DNA of 57,484 nt, taken from contig NZ_JAGKWP010000002.1 of NCBI RefSeq assembly GCF_021151785.1, forward strand, positions 1 to 57,484. Direction: 5' to 3'. A program made the translations under genes and the position numbers. Below, in pieces: positions 50,364 to 57,484 of the stretch. Under the pieces are notes generated by a model. That model made no database searches and was not told the origin of the DNA. It saw only the letters and a program-made list of their open reading frames with translations. Position 1 is the first letter of the stretch. Each line of letters starts with the position of its first letter. This DNA is from Flavobacterium sp. (GTDB lineage: Bacteria; Bacteroidota; Bacteroidia; Flavobacteriales; Flavobacteriaceae).

Positions 50364-52922
50364 ATGCGCTTGAAATTTCTGTCTTCAAAAATAGTATTAT
50401 TTTTTCTTATAAGTTTATTTTTTTACTCTTGTTCAGAAGTAAGAAAATTGCAAAAGAATGAATTTTTACTTCATCAAAATAAAATCATGGTTAATGGTAA
50501 AGAATCTAATTTAGAAGAATTAGAAATTCAACTTTATCAAAAACCAAATAGTAAATTATTAGGTTTTAAGCCTAGACTACAACTCTATAATTTAAGTAAA
50601 AAAAATCCAGATTCGTCATATCAGGCTTGGCTAAGAAAAAAACCAAATAGAATTGCCCGAATGAATAAAATCTATTCTAAGAAGCAAGTAGATAGCTTAG
50701 GTCATTCTTTTTTAGTTTCTGGCTACAGTGATTTTTTAAAAAGAGTAGGTGAAGCACCTGTAATTCAAGATTCAGCAAAAGTTAGAAAATCACAGAGGAG
50801 ATTGATACAGTATTTTTTCAATAGAGGGTTTTATAACGTAAAAGTAGAGGCTAAAGTAGACACATTAAAAAATAAAAAAACAAAGGTTACTTATTCTGTA
50901 AAAACAGTCAATCCTTTCTTAGTAGACTCTATTTCTACCAAAATTCAATCATCTGTTGTGGATTCTATGTATAGAGCTATTGAACGAAATTCAATCATTG
51001 AAAAAGGGAAGCCTTTTACGGCTGTTATGGAAGATGAAGAAAAAAATAGAATCACAAAAGAGTTTAAAAATAATGGGTTGTACTATTTTGAAAAAACCAA
51101 TATTAAGTATGATGCAGATACTTTAGGAACTAATAAAAAACTTAATATTGTTGTTCGTATAGACGATAAAAAAATTAAACAAGGCGATTCTTTAATTACA
51201 AAGCCATTTAAAATATACAAGGTTAGTCGTGTCAATATTTTTACTGATCGTCAAACGAATGATAAAACAGCGATTATTGATAGTACAACCTATAAAAAGT
51301 TTCATATTTACAGTTCAGGTAAATTGAAGTATAGACCAAAGGCCTTAGCTGATGCGATTTTTATTGAAGAAGGTAAAGTTTTTAGTGATAATGACAAAGT
51401 GTTGACGGGTAAGGCTTTGTCAAATTTAAAGGTATTTTCTTTTCCTAGAATCCAATACGTGGAAAATAATTTAGATAGTAATACATTGACGGCTAATATT
51501 ATTTTGTCACCATTAAAGCGAAGACAATTTAATATTAAAGCGGACGTCACTACCTCAAATATTCAAGATTTTGGCATCTCTGGATTTGTTGGTATTACTT
51601 TTAGAAATGTGTTTAAAGGTGCTGAGATTTTAGACTTTTCCATGCGTGGCAATTTAGGTTCTTCAAGTAAGTTGTCTAATCCAGATAATTTGTTTTTTAA
51701 TGTAAGAGAGTATGGAGCAGACATGAAGCTATCTTTTCCAAGAATATTTTTCCCTTTTAATACACGACGAATCATAAAAAAAGACATGTTTCCATCAACA
51801 TCTATAACTATGGGTATGTCTAAACAAACGAACATTGGTCTTGACAAAGAATCGTATGTGAGTAATTTTTACTATGATTGGACTACTACGAAGGGAAAAG
51901 AAAAAAAATATCGATTTGACTTATTAAACTTACAATTTATTAGAAATTTAAATACAGCTAACTATTTCAATGTTTACAAGTATTCTTACAGTGTCTTAAA
52001 TGCATATGCTCAAGATTATGGAATTAATCCAGATTATTTAGATGCTGATGGAAATTTAACTTATTCAGGAGCCTTGGGTTTTGTAAATGATGTTGTTGAT
52101 GGTAGTTATAATACAATTCCTTATGGTAGTTCTGTTTATCGAACAATTAATAGTATTGGAGAAAGAAGAAAACGATTAATTGAAGATAACTTGATTTTGT
52201 CTTCTTCCTTTAGTTTCAATTTAAGTTCTAAAAAGGGTTTTAATGATATAGAATTTTATAATATTCGGGCAAAAGTAGAAAGTGCAGGTAATTTTGTTTC
52301 TTTAATCGCAAGACAATTTCCCACTAAATTTAGTGATAATGGAAAGAAAACTATGTTTGGAATTGAATATGCGCAGTATTTTAAATTTGAATTAGAATAC
52401 ATAAAACATTTACACATAAGAAGAAAAAGTTCACTTGCCTTTAGAACTTTTGGAGGTATAGCCATTCCTTATGGAAATGCAAATTCTATTCCGTTTTCGA
52501 AGAGTTATTTTGCAGGAGGTAGTAACGATAATCGCGGTTGGTTGGCTTACAGTTTAGGACCAGGTTCAAGTAATAGTTTGAATGATTTTAACGAAGCCAA
52601 TTTTAAGTTATCTGCTAATTTAGAATACCGATTTAATATCTTTGGGAAATTGAATGGAGCCTTGTTTGCAGATGCAGGAAATATTTGGAATGTTTATGAT
52701 AATGTTGAAGATGAGAAGTTGAAGTTTAATGGAATTGCCTCTTTAAAAGACATTGCCTTAGGTTCAGGGATTGGTTTCAGGTATGACTTTGGATTTTTTG
52801 TAGTACGAACTGATTTTGGTTTCAAAGCTTATAATCCGGCTAAAGAAATGGAACAGCGATGGTTTAAAGATATGAGTATAAAAGAAGGAGTGTTTAATAT
52901 TGGTATTAATTATCCTTTCTAG
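50364..52922 (+). CDS. tamL: TamL, BamA/TamA-family outer-membrane lipoprotein
   Basis: 852 residues. Signal sequence ends FFYSC, lipidated Cys23. POTRA-like domains (about 28-440, HQNKIMVNGKESNLEELEIQ onward) precede a 16-strand Omp85 barrel (about 445-852) with the FAGGSNDNRGW motif, which matches the conserved RGW-type loop of Omp85 proteins, and a C-terminal strand ending GINYPF. In Bacteroidetes the TamA homologue is a lipoprotein called TamL and takes part in outer-membrane assembly. The tamB partner is not in the window. Confidence 0.92.
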   Translation: MRLKFLSSKIVLFFLISLFFYSCSEVRKLQKNEFLLHQNKIMVNGKESNLEELEIQLYQKPNSKLLGFKPRLQLYNLSKKNPDSSYQAWLRKKPNRIARMNKIYSKKQVDSLGHSFLVSGYSDFLKRVGEAPVIQDSAKVRKSQRRLIQYFFNRGFYNVKVEAKVDTLKNKKTKVTYSVKTVNPFLVDSISTKIQSSVVDSMYRAIERNSIIEKGKPFTAVMEDEEKNRITKEFKNNGLYYFEKTNIKYDADTLGTNKKLNIVVRIDDKKIKQGDSLITKPFKIYKVSRVNIFTDRQTNDKTAIIDSTTYKKFHIYSSGKLKYRPKALADAIFIEEGKVFSDNDKVLTGKALSNLKVFSFPRIQYVENNLDSNTLTANIILSPLKRRQFNIKADVTTSNIQDFGISGFVGITFRNVFKGAEILDFSMRGNLGSSSKLSNPDNLFFNVREYGADMKLSFPRIFFPFNTRRIIKKDMFPSTSITMGMSKQTNIGLDKESYVSNFYYDWTTTKGKEKKYRFDLLNLQFIRNLNTANYFNVYKYSYSVLNAYAQDYGINPDYLDADGNLTYSGALGFVNDVVDGSYNTIPYGSSVYRTINSIGERRKRLIEDNLILSSSFSFNLSSKKGFNDIEFYNIRAKVESAGNFVSLIARQFPTKFSDNGKKTMFGIEYAQYFKFELEYIKHLHIRRKSSLAFRTFGGIAIPYGNANSIPFSKSYFAGGSNDNRGWLAYSLGPGSSNSLNDFNEANFKLSANLEYRFNIFGKLNGALFADAGNIWNVYDNVEDEKLKFNGIASLKDIALGSGIGFRYDFGFFVVRTDFGFKAYNPAKEMEQRWFKDMSIKEGVFNIGINYPF

Positions 52923-52937
52923 AATTAATAAAATTGT

Positions 52938-52945
52938 TACTTTTG
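52938..52945 (+). promoter_or_regulatory. -7 element of fbaA
   Basis: TACTTTTG, 20 bases before the fbaA ATG. No TTG at the expected distance. Confidence 0.6.
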
Positions 52946-52965
52946 TAAATCTAACAACATAAATT

Positions 52966-54033
52966 ATGAGTCACAATATTAAACCCGGTGTTGCCACTGG
53001 AAATCAAGTTCAAGAAATTTTTAAATATGCCAAAGAAAAAGGATTTGCTTTACCAGCGGTTAATGTAACTGGTTCAAGTACAATTAATGGTGTATTAGAA
53101 ACTGCGGCTAAGTTAAATGCGCCAGTAATTATCCAATTTTCTAATGGAGGTGCACAATTTAATGCGGGAAAAGGATTGTCAAATGAAAATCAGCAATCTG
53201 CTATTTTAGGAGCAGTTGCTGGAGCTAAACATATTCACACGCTTGCTGAGGCATATGGAGCTACAGTTATTTTACATACAGATCATTGTGCTAAAAATTT
53301 ATTACCTTGGATTGACGGATTATTAGATGCTTCTGAAAAGTATTTTGCAGAAACGGGTAAACCATTATATTCATCTCATATGATAGATTTGTCAGAAGAG
53401 CCTCTACATGAAAATATCGAATTGTGCAAAAAATATCTTGAGCGTATGAGCAAAATGGATATGACTTTAGAAATTGAATTAGGTATCACAGGTGGTGAAG
53501 AGGATGGGGTAGATAATTCAGATGTCGACAGTTCAAAACTATATACACAACCAGAAGAAGTGGCTTACGCATATGAAGAGTTAATGAAAGTAAGTCCAAG
53601 ATTCACCATCGCAGCTGCTTTTGGTAATGTGCATGGAGTTTACAAGCCTGGAAATGTTAAACTTACACCAGTAATTTTGAAAAATTCTCAAGAGTTTGTT
53701 CAAAAGAAATTTAACACAACAGCAAATCCAGTTGATTTCGTTTTTCATGGTGGTTCTGGATCAACTTTGGAGGAAATTAGAGAAGCAATTTCTTACGGGG
53801 TGATTAAAATGAATATCGATACAGATTTACAATTTGCTTTCACAGAGGGGATTAGAGACTACATGATAGGTAAAATAGATTATTTGAAAACACAAATAGG
53901 TAATCCAGAAGGTTCAGATAGTCCAAATAAAAAGCATTACGACCCAAGAGTTTGGGTTAGAAAAGGGGAAGTAACTTTTAATACACGTTTAGAGCAAGCA
54001 TTTGCTGATTTAAATAATGTAAATACTTTATAA
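52966..54033 (+). CDS. fbaA: fructose-bisphosphate aldolase, class II
   Basis: 355 residues, the longer E. coli-like class IIA form. Zinc and catalytic motifs: VILHTDHCAKNLLPW, LEIELGITGGEEDGVDNSD, AAFGNVHGVYKPGNVKL and VFHGGSGSTLEEI, then VIKMNIDTDLQFAF. Interconverts FBP with GAP and DHAP in glycolysis and gluconeogenesis. Own promoter; followed 75 bases on by accD. Confidence 0.98.
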   Translation: MSHNIKPGVATGNQVQEIFKYAKEKGFALPAVNVTGSSTINGVLETAAKLNAPVIIQFSNGGAQFNAGKGLSNENQQSAILGAVAGAKHIHTLAEAYGATVILHTDHCAKNLLPWIDGLLDASEKYFAETGKPLYSSHMIDLSEEPLHENIELCKKYLERMSKMDMTLEIELGITGGEEDGVDNSDVDSSKLYTQPEEVAYAYEELMKVSPRFTIAAAFGNVHGVYKPGNVKLTPVILKNSQEFVQKKFNTTANPVDFVFHGGSGSTLEEIREAISYGVIKMNIDTDLQFAFTEGIRDYMIGKIDYLKTQIGNPEGSDSPNKKHYDPRVWVRKGEVTFNTRLEQAFADLNNVNTL

Positions 54034-54108
54034 TAATTTCGAATTGCAAGTTTGTTGTTTCATACAGTTGTAATTCGCAATTTAATTTATAATTCATAAT
54101 TATAAACT

Positions 54109-54963
54109 ATGGCTTGGTTCAAGAGAAAAGAAAAAGGGATTCAAACCCCTACCGATGAAAAAAAAGACGTTCCTAAAGGATTGTGGTATAAATCACCAAC
54201 GGGTAAAATTGTTGATTCAGATGAATTAGAAAGAAATTTATGGGTAAGCCCAGAAGACGATTATCATGTAAGAATAGGAAGTAAAGAATATTTTCAAATT
54301 TTATTTGATGATAACGTTTTTACTGAGCTTGATGCTAATTTAACATCAGTAGATTCATTGAATTTTGTGGATACAAAGAAATATAGTGAGCGTTTAAAAG
54401 AAGTTACAGAAAAGACCAATTTAAAAGATGCTGTTAGAACGGCTGTAGGTAAATCTAAAGGTAAAGATTTAGTTGTTTCTTGTATGGATTTTGCATTTAT
54501 TGGAGGCTCAATGGGTGCTGTAGTGGGTGAAAAAATTGCTAGAGGAATTGATTATGCTATTAAACATAATATTCCTTTTGTAATGATATCTAAATCTGGA
54601 GGTGCTCGTATGATGGAAGCTGCTCAGTCTTTGATGCAGTTAGCCAAAACCTCAGCTAAATTAGCACAATTAGCAGAAGCTAAAATTCCATACATTTCTT
54701 TATGTACAGATCCAACAACAGGAGGTACAACAGCTTCTTATGCTATGTTGGGAGATATTAATATTGCTGAGCCAGGAGCTTTGATTGGTTTTGCTGGGCC
54801 ACGTGTTGTAAAAGATACAACAGGGAAGGATTTGCCAGAAGGATTCCAAACGTCTGAATTTTTGTTAGATCATGGTTTTTTGGATTTTATTGCTCACAGA
54901 AAAGAACTGAAAAACAAAATTAATTTATATATCGATTTAATTTTAAATCAAGAAGTAAGATAA
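54109..54963 (+). CDS. accD: acetyl-CoA carboxylase carboxyltransferase, beta subunit
   Basis: 284 residues. N-terminus MAWFKRKEKGIQTPTDEKKDVPKGLWYK is AccD-like; the carboxyltransferase core has FAFIGGSMGAVVGEKIARG, SKSGGARMMEAAQSLMQLAK, DPTTGGTTASYAMLGDINIAEPGALIGFAGPRV and GFQTSEFLLDHGFLD. The four-cysteine zinc ribbon of E. coli AccD is absent: the region reads KSPTGKIVDSDELERNLWVSPED with no Cys. It transfers CO2 from carboxybiotin to acetyl-CoA with AccA. Converges on metK with a shared terminator. Confidence 0.96.
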   Translation: MAWFKRKEKGIQTPTDEKKDVPKGLWYKSPTGKIVDSDELERNLWVSPEDDYHVRIGSKEYFQILFDDNVFTELDANLTSVDSLNFVDTKKYSERLKEVTEKTNLKDAVRTAVGKSKGKDLVVSCMDFAFIGGSMGAVVGEKIARGIDYAIKHNIPFVMISKSGGARMMEAAQSLMQLAKTSAKLAQLAEAKIPYISLCTDPTTGGTTASYAMLGDINIAEPGALIGFAGPRVVKDTTGKDLPEGFQTSEFLLDHGFLDFIAHRKELKNKINLYIDLILNQEVR

Positions 54964-54993
54964 AAAAATCCCGATGAATAATCGGGATTTTTT
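54962..54993. terminator. bidirectional terminator between accD and metK
   Basis: Stem AATCCCGAT/ATCGGGATT with flanking A-run and T-run. Confidence 0.94.
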
Positions 54994-54998
54994 ATTTT

Positions 54999-56249
54999 TT
55001 ATAATTTAAAAGCAGCTTTTACTTGGTCAACATAGTCTAGTTTTTCCCAAGTAAATAATTCTACTTCTAATTTTTTCTCTTGTCCATCAGGAGATTTGAA
55101 AACTTTTGTTACCACTTCATTTTTACGGCCCATGTGTCCATAAGCAGCTGTTTCACTATAAATTGGATTTCTAAGTTTTAGGCGTTGTTCAATAAAGTAA
55201 GGTCTCATGTCAAAAATATTTTCAACAATTTTACCAATTTCACCATCGGTTAACTCAACTTTTGAAGTACCATAAGTATTAACATTAATTGATGTTGGTT
55301 CTGCCACACCAATCGCATAAGAAACTTGAACTAAAATTTCGTCAGCCACACCAGCTGCAACTAAATTCTTAGCAATGTGTCTTGTGGCATAAGCAGCCGA
55401 ACGGTCCACTTTTGAAGGGTCTTTTCCTGAGAAAGCACCACCACCATGAGCACCTTTTCCACCGTAGGTATCAACAATAATTTTTCTACCTGTTAATCCA
55501 GTATCACCATGAGGCCCACCAATAACAAATTTCCCCGTTGGATTAATGTGATATTTAATCGCATCATTGAATAAGTGAGCGTATTGTGGGTTTTTAGCAA
55601 TTACTCTTGGAATTAATATCTCAATAATATCTTTTTTGATTTTTGCCAGCATCGATGGTTCGTCTGCAAAATCATCATGTTGTGTTGAAACCACAATGGC
55701 ATCTATACGAACAGGTTTGTTGTCATCTGAATATTCAAGAGTAACCTGAGATTTAGCATCTGGACGCAAGTAAGTAATCTCTTTGTTTTCTCTTCTCAAA
55801 GCAGCTAATTCTTGTAAAATTTGGTGTGATAATTTTAAAGCTAAAGGCATGAATTCTTCAGTTTCATTAGTTGCATAACCAAACATCATACCTTGGTCAC
55901 CAGCGCCTTGTTCTTCTTTACTTGCTCTATCCACTCCTTGATTAATATCTGCTGATTGTTCATGAATAGCTGATAAAACACCACATGAGTTAGCTTCAAA
56001 CATGTATTCACTCTTTGTGTAACCAATTTTCTTGATTACTTCTCGAGCAATACTTTGAACGTCTAAATATGTATTCGATTTTACTTCACCAGCTAAAATA
56101 ACTTGTCCAGTTGTTACCAATGTTTCACAAGCTACTTTTGATTCAGGATCAAAGGCTAAAAAATGATCAATTAAAGCATCACTGATTTGATCAGCAACTT
56201 TGTCTGGATGTCCTTCACTCACAGATTCTGACGTAAATAAATAAGCCAT
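54999..56249 (-). CDS. metK: S-adenosylmethionine synthetase
   Basis: 416 residues. FTSESVSEGHPDKVADQISDALID at the N-terminus, then GAGDQGMMFGYATNET, the P-loop-like GGPHGDTGLTGRKIIVDTYGG and GGGAFSGKDPSKVDRSAAY, and a normal C-terminal domain. Makes SAM from methionine and ATP. The leader of about 125 bases carries a SAM-II-type riboswitch and a terminator-like hairpin, so expression is probably controlled by its own product. Confidence 0.98.
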   Translation of the reverse strand: MAYLFTSESVSEGHPDKVADQISDALIDHFLAFDPESKVACETLVTTGQVILAGEVKSNTYLDVQSIAREVIKKIGYTKSEYMFEANSCGVLSAIHEQSADINQGVDRASKEEQGAGDQGMMFGYATNETEEFMPLALKLSHQILQELAALRRENKEITYLRPDAKSQVTLEYSDDNKPVRIDAIVVSTQHDDFADEPSMLAKIKKDIIEILIPRVIAKNPQYAHLFNDAIKYHINPTGKFVIGGPHGDTGLTGRKIIVDTYGGKGAHGGGAFSGKDPSKVDRSAAYATRHIAKNLVAAGVADEILVQVSYAIGVAEPTSINVNTYGTSKVELTDGEIGKIVENIFDMRPYFIEQRLKLRNPIYSETAAYGHMGRKNEVVTKVFKSPDGQEKKLEVELFTWEKLDYVDQVKAAFKL

Positions 56250-56298
56250 ATTACAATTAATTAAATTAATATTAGTGAAGAAAAATTGAAATTGCAGG

Positions 56299-56330
56299 AA
56301 AAAGCTAAAGAAGGATTCATCTGCTTTAGC
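56299..56330 (-). terminator. terminator-like hairpin in the metK leader
   Basis: Stem GCTAAAG/CTTTAGC (56330-56324 with 56310-56304), extendable past one mismatch by AG/CT, followed by TTTTT. Its 5' arm is the conserved GCTAAAG strand of the riboswitch aptamer. Confidence 0.65.
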
Positions 56331-56369
56331 ATTTTTTATAGAGGTTGCAATCAGTCAAATTTTTCCTCT
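56321..56369 (-). promoter_or_regulatory. SAM-II-type riboswitch upstream of metK
   Basis: Minus-strand RNA: stem AGAGG (56369-56365), 20-base loop with ATTTGACTGATTGCAA, closing CCTCT (56344-56340), then ATAAAAAATGCTAAAGCAG. The order stem, ATTT-AC-G-ATTGCA loop, stem, TAAA-TGCTAAA is that of the SAM-II aptamer as in the metX example. Loop CTG (56354-56352) can pair with CAG (56323-56321) as the second pseudoknot helix. The aptamer starts about 10 bases after the predicted transcription start and lies upstream of a SAM gene. Assigned by eye, not by a covariance search. Confidence 0.8.
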
Positions 56370-56381
56370 GTTAAATTTTGG

Positions 56382-56389
56382 CAAAGTTA
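56382..56389 (-). promoter_or_regulatory. -7 element of metK
   Basis: TAACTTTG (56389-56382) matches TAnnTTTG and would start the transcript near 56377, directly before the riboswitch. Confidence 0.65.
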
Positions 56390-56533
56390 TGAAATCATAT
56401 TTAAATTTAAATTGAATTATATATTTTTTTTAAAATATTAATTTGGTCGATTTTTTTTTCTTTTTAACGATATTTTGTTCAGAGTGTCGAATTTAAACAT
56501 TAAATTTAAGAATTAAACTATAAAAATAATCAC

Positions 56534-57457
56534 ATGAAAAAAACATTACTTTTTATTTTATTGCCATTTTTAGGTATTTCACAACAGAATGTATTTAATT
56601 TTGGTTTTGATGGAACAAATACAGCGATGCAAACAGCTGGTTGGCAATTTACTAATCAAAGCTCACCATTAGGGGCATCAACTTGGAGTGTTGCTACTTA
56701 CACTACTCCTCTCTCAAGTGCTTTGTTTGGAAGTGGAAATGTAAATACCGTGCCTGTTGGACAAGCTGGAGGAAATAATTCATTTGCTCTTGTTAATTTT
56801 AATAGTACAACTGGAGCGGGAACTATTAGTAACTGGTTAATTACTCCAACTATTACAGTGCAAAATGGTGATATTGTAACTTTTTATACACGTAAAGGTA
56901 CTGATGGGACTACCGATTATCCTGATAGATTAGAGTTAAGAATGAGTTCAGCAGGAACACATGTTGTGCCTTCAACAGGTTCGTCAGATGTGGGTACCTT
57001 TACAACATTATGCACTTCTGTTAATCCTACTTTGGCTGCTGGTTTCGTTTATCCTAAGACTTGGACGCAATACACTTACACAGTTTCAGGTTTATCTGGT
57101 TCAACGGCTGTGAGATTCGCTTTTAGATATTTCATTACTAATGGTGGACCGAATGGTGCTAATTCTGATTTAATTGGAGTTGATACTTTTTCTGTAGACA
57201 GACCTTTAAGTACAGATAGCTTCTTTAATCAAAATTTTGCTATGTATCCAAATCCTGCAAGCAATGTGCTTAATCTTTTACCAAGAAATGGTAATTCTGT
57301 TAATCATTTTTCAATTACAGATTTAAATGGTAGAACGGTTGCTTCTGGAGCAGTTGTTGATAATTCGGTTAATGTTTCTAATTTATCTCCTGGTGTTTAT
57401 TTTGTATCAGTTGAAACTAATGAAGGCAAGGGAACTGCTAAATTTGTGAAAAATTAA
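56534..57457 (+). CDS. secreted protein with choice-of-anchor J-like domain and T9SS type A sorting tail
   Basis: 307 residues. A signal peptide (ending LGISQ) precedes a beta-sandwich of the choice-of-anchor J / cleaved-adhesin type (about 20-225, with WSVATY, SNWLITPTITVQNGDIVTFYTRKG and DRLELRMSS). The C-terminal T9SS type A signal (about 235-307) has FAMYPNPASNVLNL, ITDLNGRTVASG and LSPGVYFVSVETNEGKGTAKFVKN. It is exported by Sec and then by the type IX system, which needs PorT encoded in this window, and is attached to or released from the cell surface. Binding partner unknown. Confidence 0.92.
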   Translation: MKKTLLFILLPFLGISQQNVFNFGFDGTNTAMQTAGWQFTNQSSPLGASTWSVATYTTPLSSALFGSGNVNTVPVGQAGGNNSFALVNFNSTTGAGTISNWLITPTITVQNGDIVTFYTRKGTDGTTDYPDRLELRMSSAGTHVVPSTGSSDVGTFTTLCTSVNPTLAAGFVYPKTWTQYTYTVSGLSGSTAVRFAFRYFITNGGPNGANSDLIGVDTFSVDRPLSTDSFFNQNFAMYPNPASNVLNLLPRNGNSVNHFSITDLNGRTVASGAVVDNSVNVSNLSPGVYFVSVETNEGKGTAKFVKN

Positions 57458-57484
57458 TTAGAGTTTAGTAATTCATAGTAAAGC

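Noticed and set aside
54041..54080. Possible hairpin between fbaA and accD (CGAATTGCAA with TTGTAATTCG)
   Set aside because: The stem needs a wobble pair and an 18-base loop and has no T-run. It could be chance in AT-rich sequence.
1..57484. tRNA, rRNA, CRISPR array, prophage, toxin-antitoxin or restriction system
   Set aside because: No cloverleaf with CCA end and T-loop, no regularly spaced repeats and no phage or defence gene families were seen. The window is mostly core genome.

Overview
The window is low-GC chromosomal DNA of a member of the Bacteroidetes, almost certainly family Flavobacteriaceae and probably Flavobacterium or a close relative. Several features point there: the type IX secretion protein PorT, a secreted protein with a type A sorting tail, GLPGLI and DUF5686 families, TamL as a lipoprotein, the purH-mreBCD-mrdA-rodA order, the absence of Shine-Dalgarno sequences, and Bacteroidetes-type promoters (TTG, about 19 bases, TAnnTTTG). 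Nearly all of it is core genome. I see no tRNA, rRNA, CRISPR array, prophage or intact insertion sequence.

Layout: 1-0.9 kb, end of a DUF4221-like gene and a thioredoxin-like lipoprotein. 1-2.1 kb, DUF4407 membrane protein. 2.2-2.9 kb, rplU-rpmA. 3-6.5 kb, an M16 peptidase pair (one active, one inactive with an extra C-terminal domain). 6.5-10.2 kb, rplM-rpsI-rpsB-tsf followed by a drug/metabolite transporter. 10.3-14.5 kb, a LacI-type regulator, surE and a tail-specific protease. 14.5-14.9 kb, a non-coding stretch with an IS3-like end. 14.9-22.2 kb, the elongasome operon rodA/mrdA/mreD/mreC/mreB and purH. 22.3-28.8 kb, an ABC permease, an outer-membrane receptor-like protein with a GLPGLI partner, a secreted protein and a deoxynucleoside kinase. 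29-35.4 kb, a four-gene cluster whose enzymes suit N-glycan breakdown (beta-hexosaminidase, glycosylasparaginase, CutC, beta-mannosidase). 35.4-38.6 kb, a membrane pyrophosphatase with an odd cysteine-rich tail next to soluble pyrophosphatase. 38.9-44.4 kb, DUF5686 protein, pdhB, etfB-etfA. 44.5-48.1 kb, bifunctional nuclease, nucleoside permease, thyA, a small ORF, folA. 48.2-52.9 kb, menaquinone methyltransferase, porT, an RNA methyltransferase and tamL. 53-57.5 kb, fbaA, accD, metK and a T9SS-secreted protein.

Functional groupings: thyA and folA form the dTMP/folate cycle beside nucleoside uptake. MreBCD, PBP2 and RodA build the lateral wall. PorT and TamL are envelope-assembly proteins, and the last protein is a T9SS client. 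The two pyrophosphatases are neighbours. PdhB and the ETF subunits are divergently transcribed central-metabolism genes.

The strongest non-coding finding is a SAM-II-type riboswitch in the metK leader (minus strand, about 56321-56369). It lies directly behind a good promoter and its conserved 3' strand is reused as the 5' arm of a terminator-like hairpin. Other structures worth checking are a folded rpsB leader, a 91-base imperfect inverted repeat between rpsB and tsf, a nested palindrome upstream of the LacI-type gene, and a 19-base promoter/palindrome shared by purH and ppa. Where a longer frame overlapped a promoter or lacked family similarity, starts were moved downstream (rplM, purH, the ABC permease, hppA, ppa, pdhB, menG and others).
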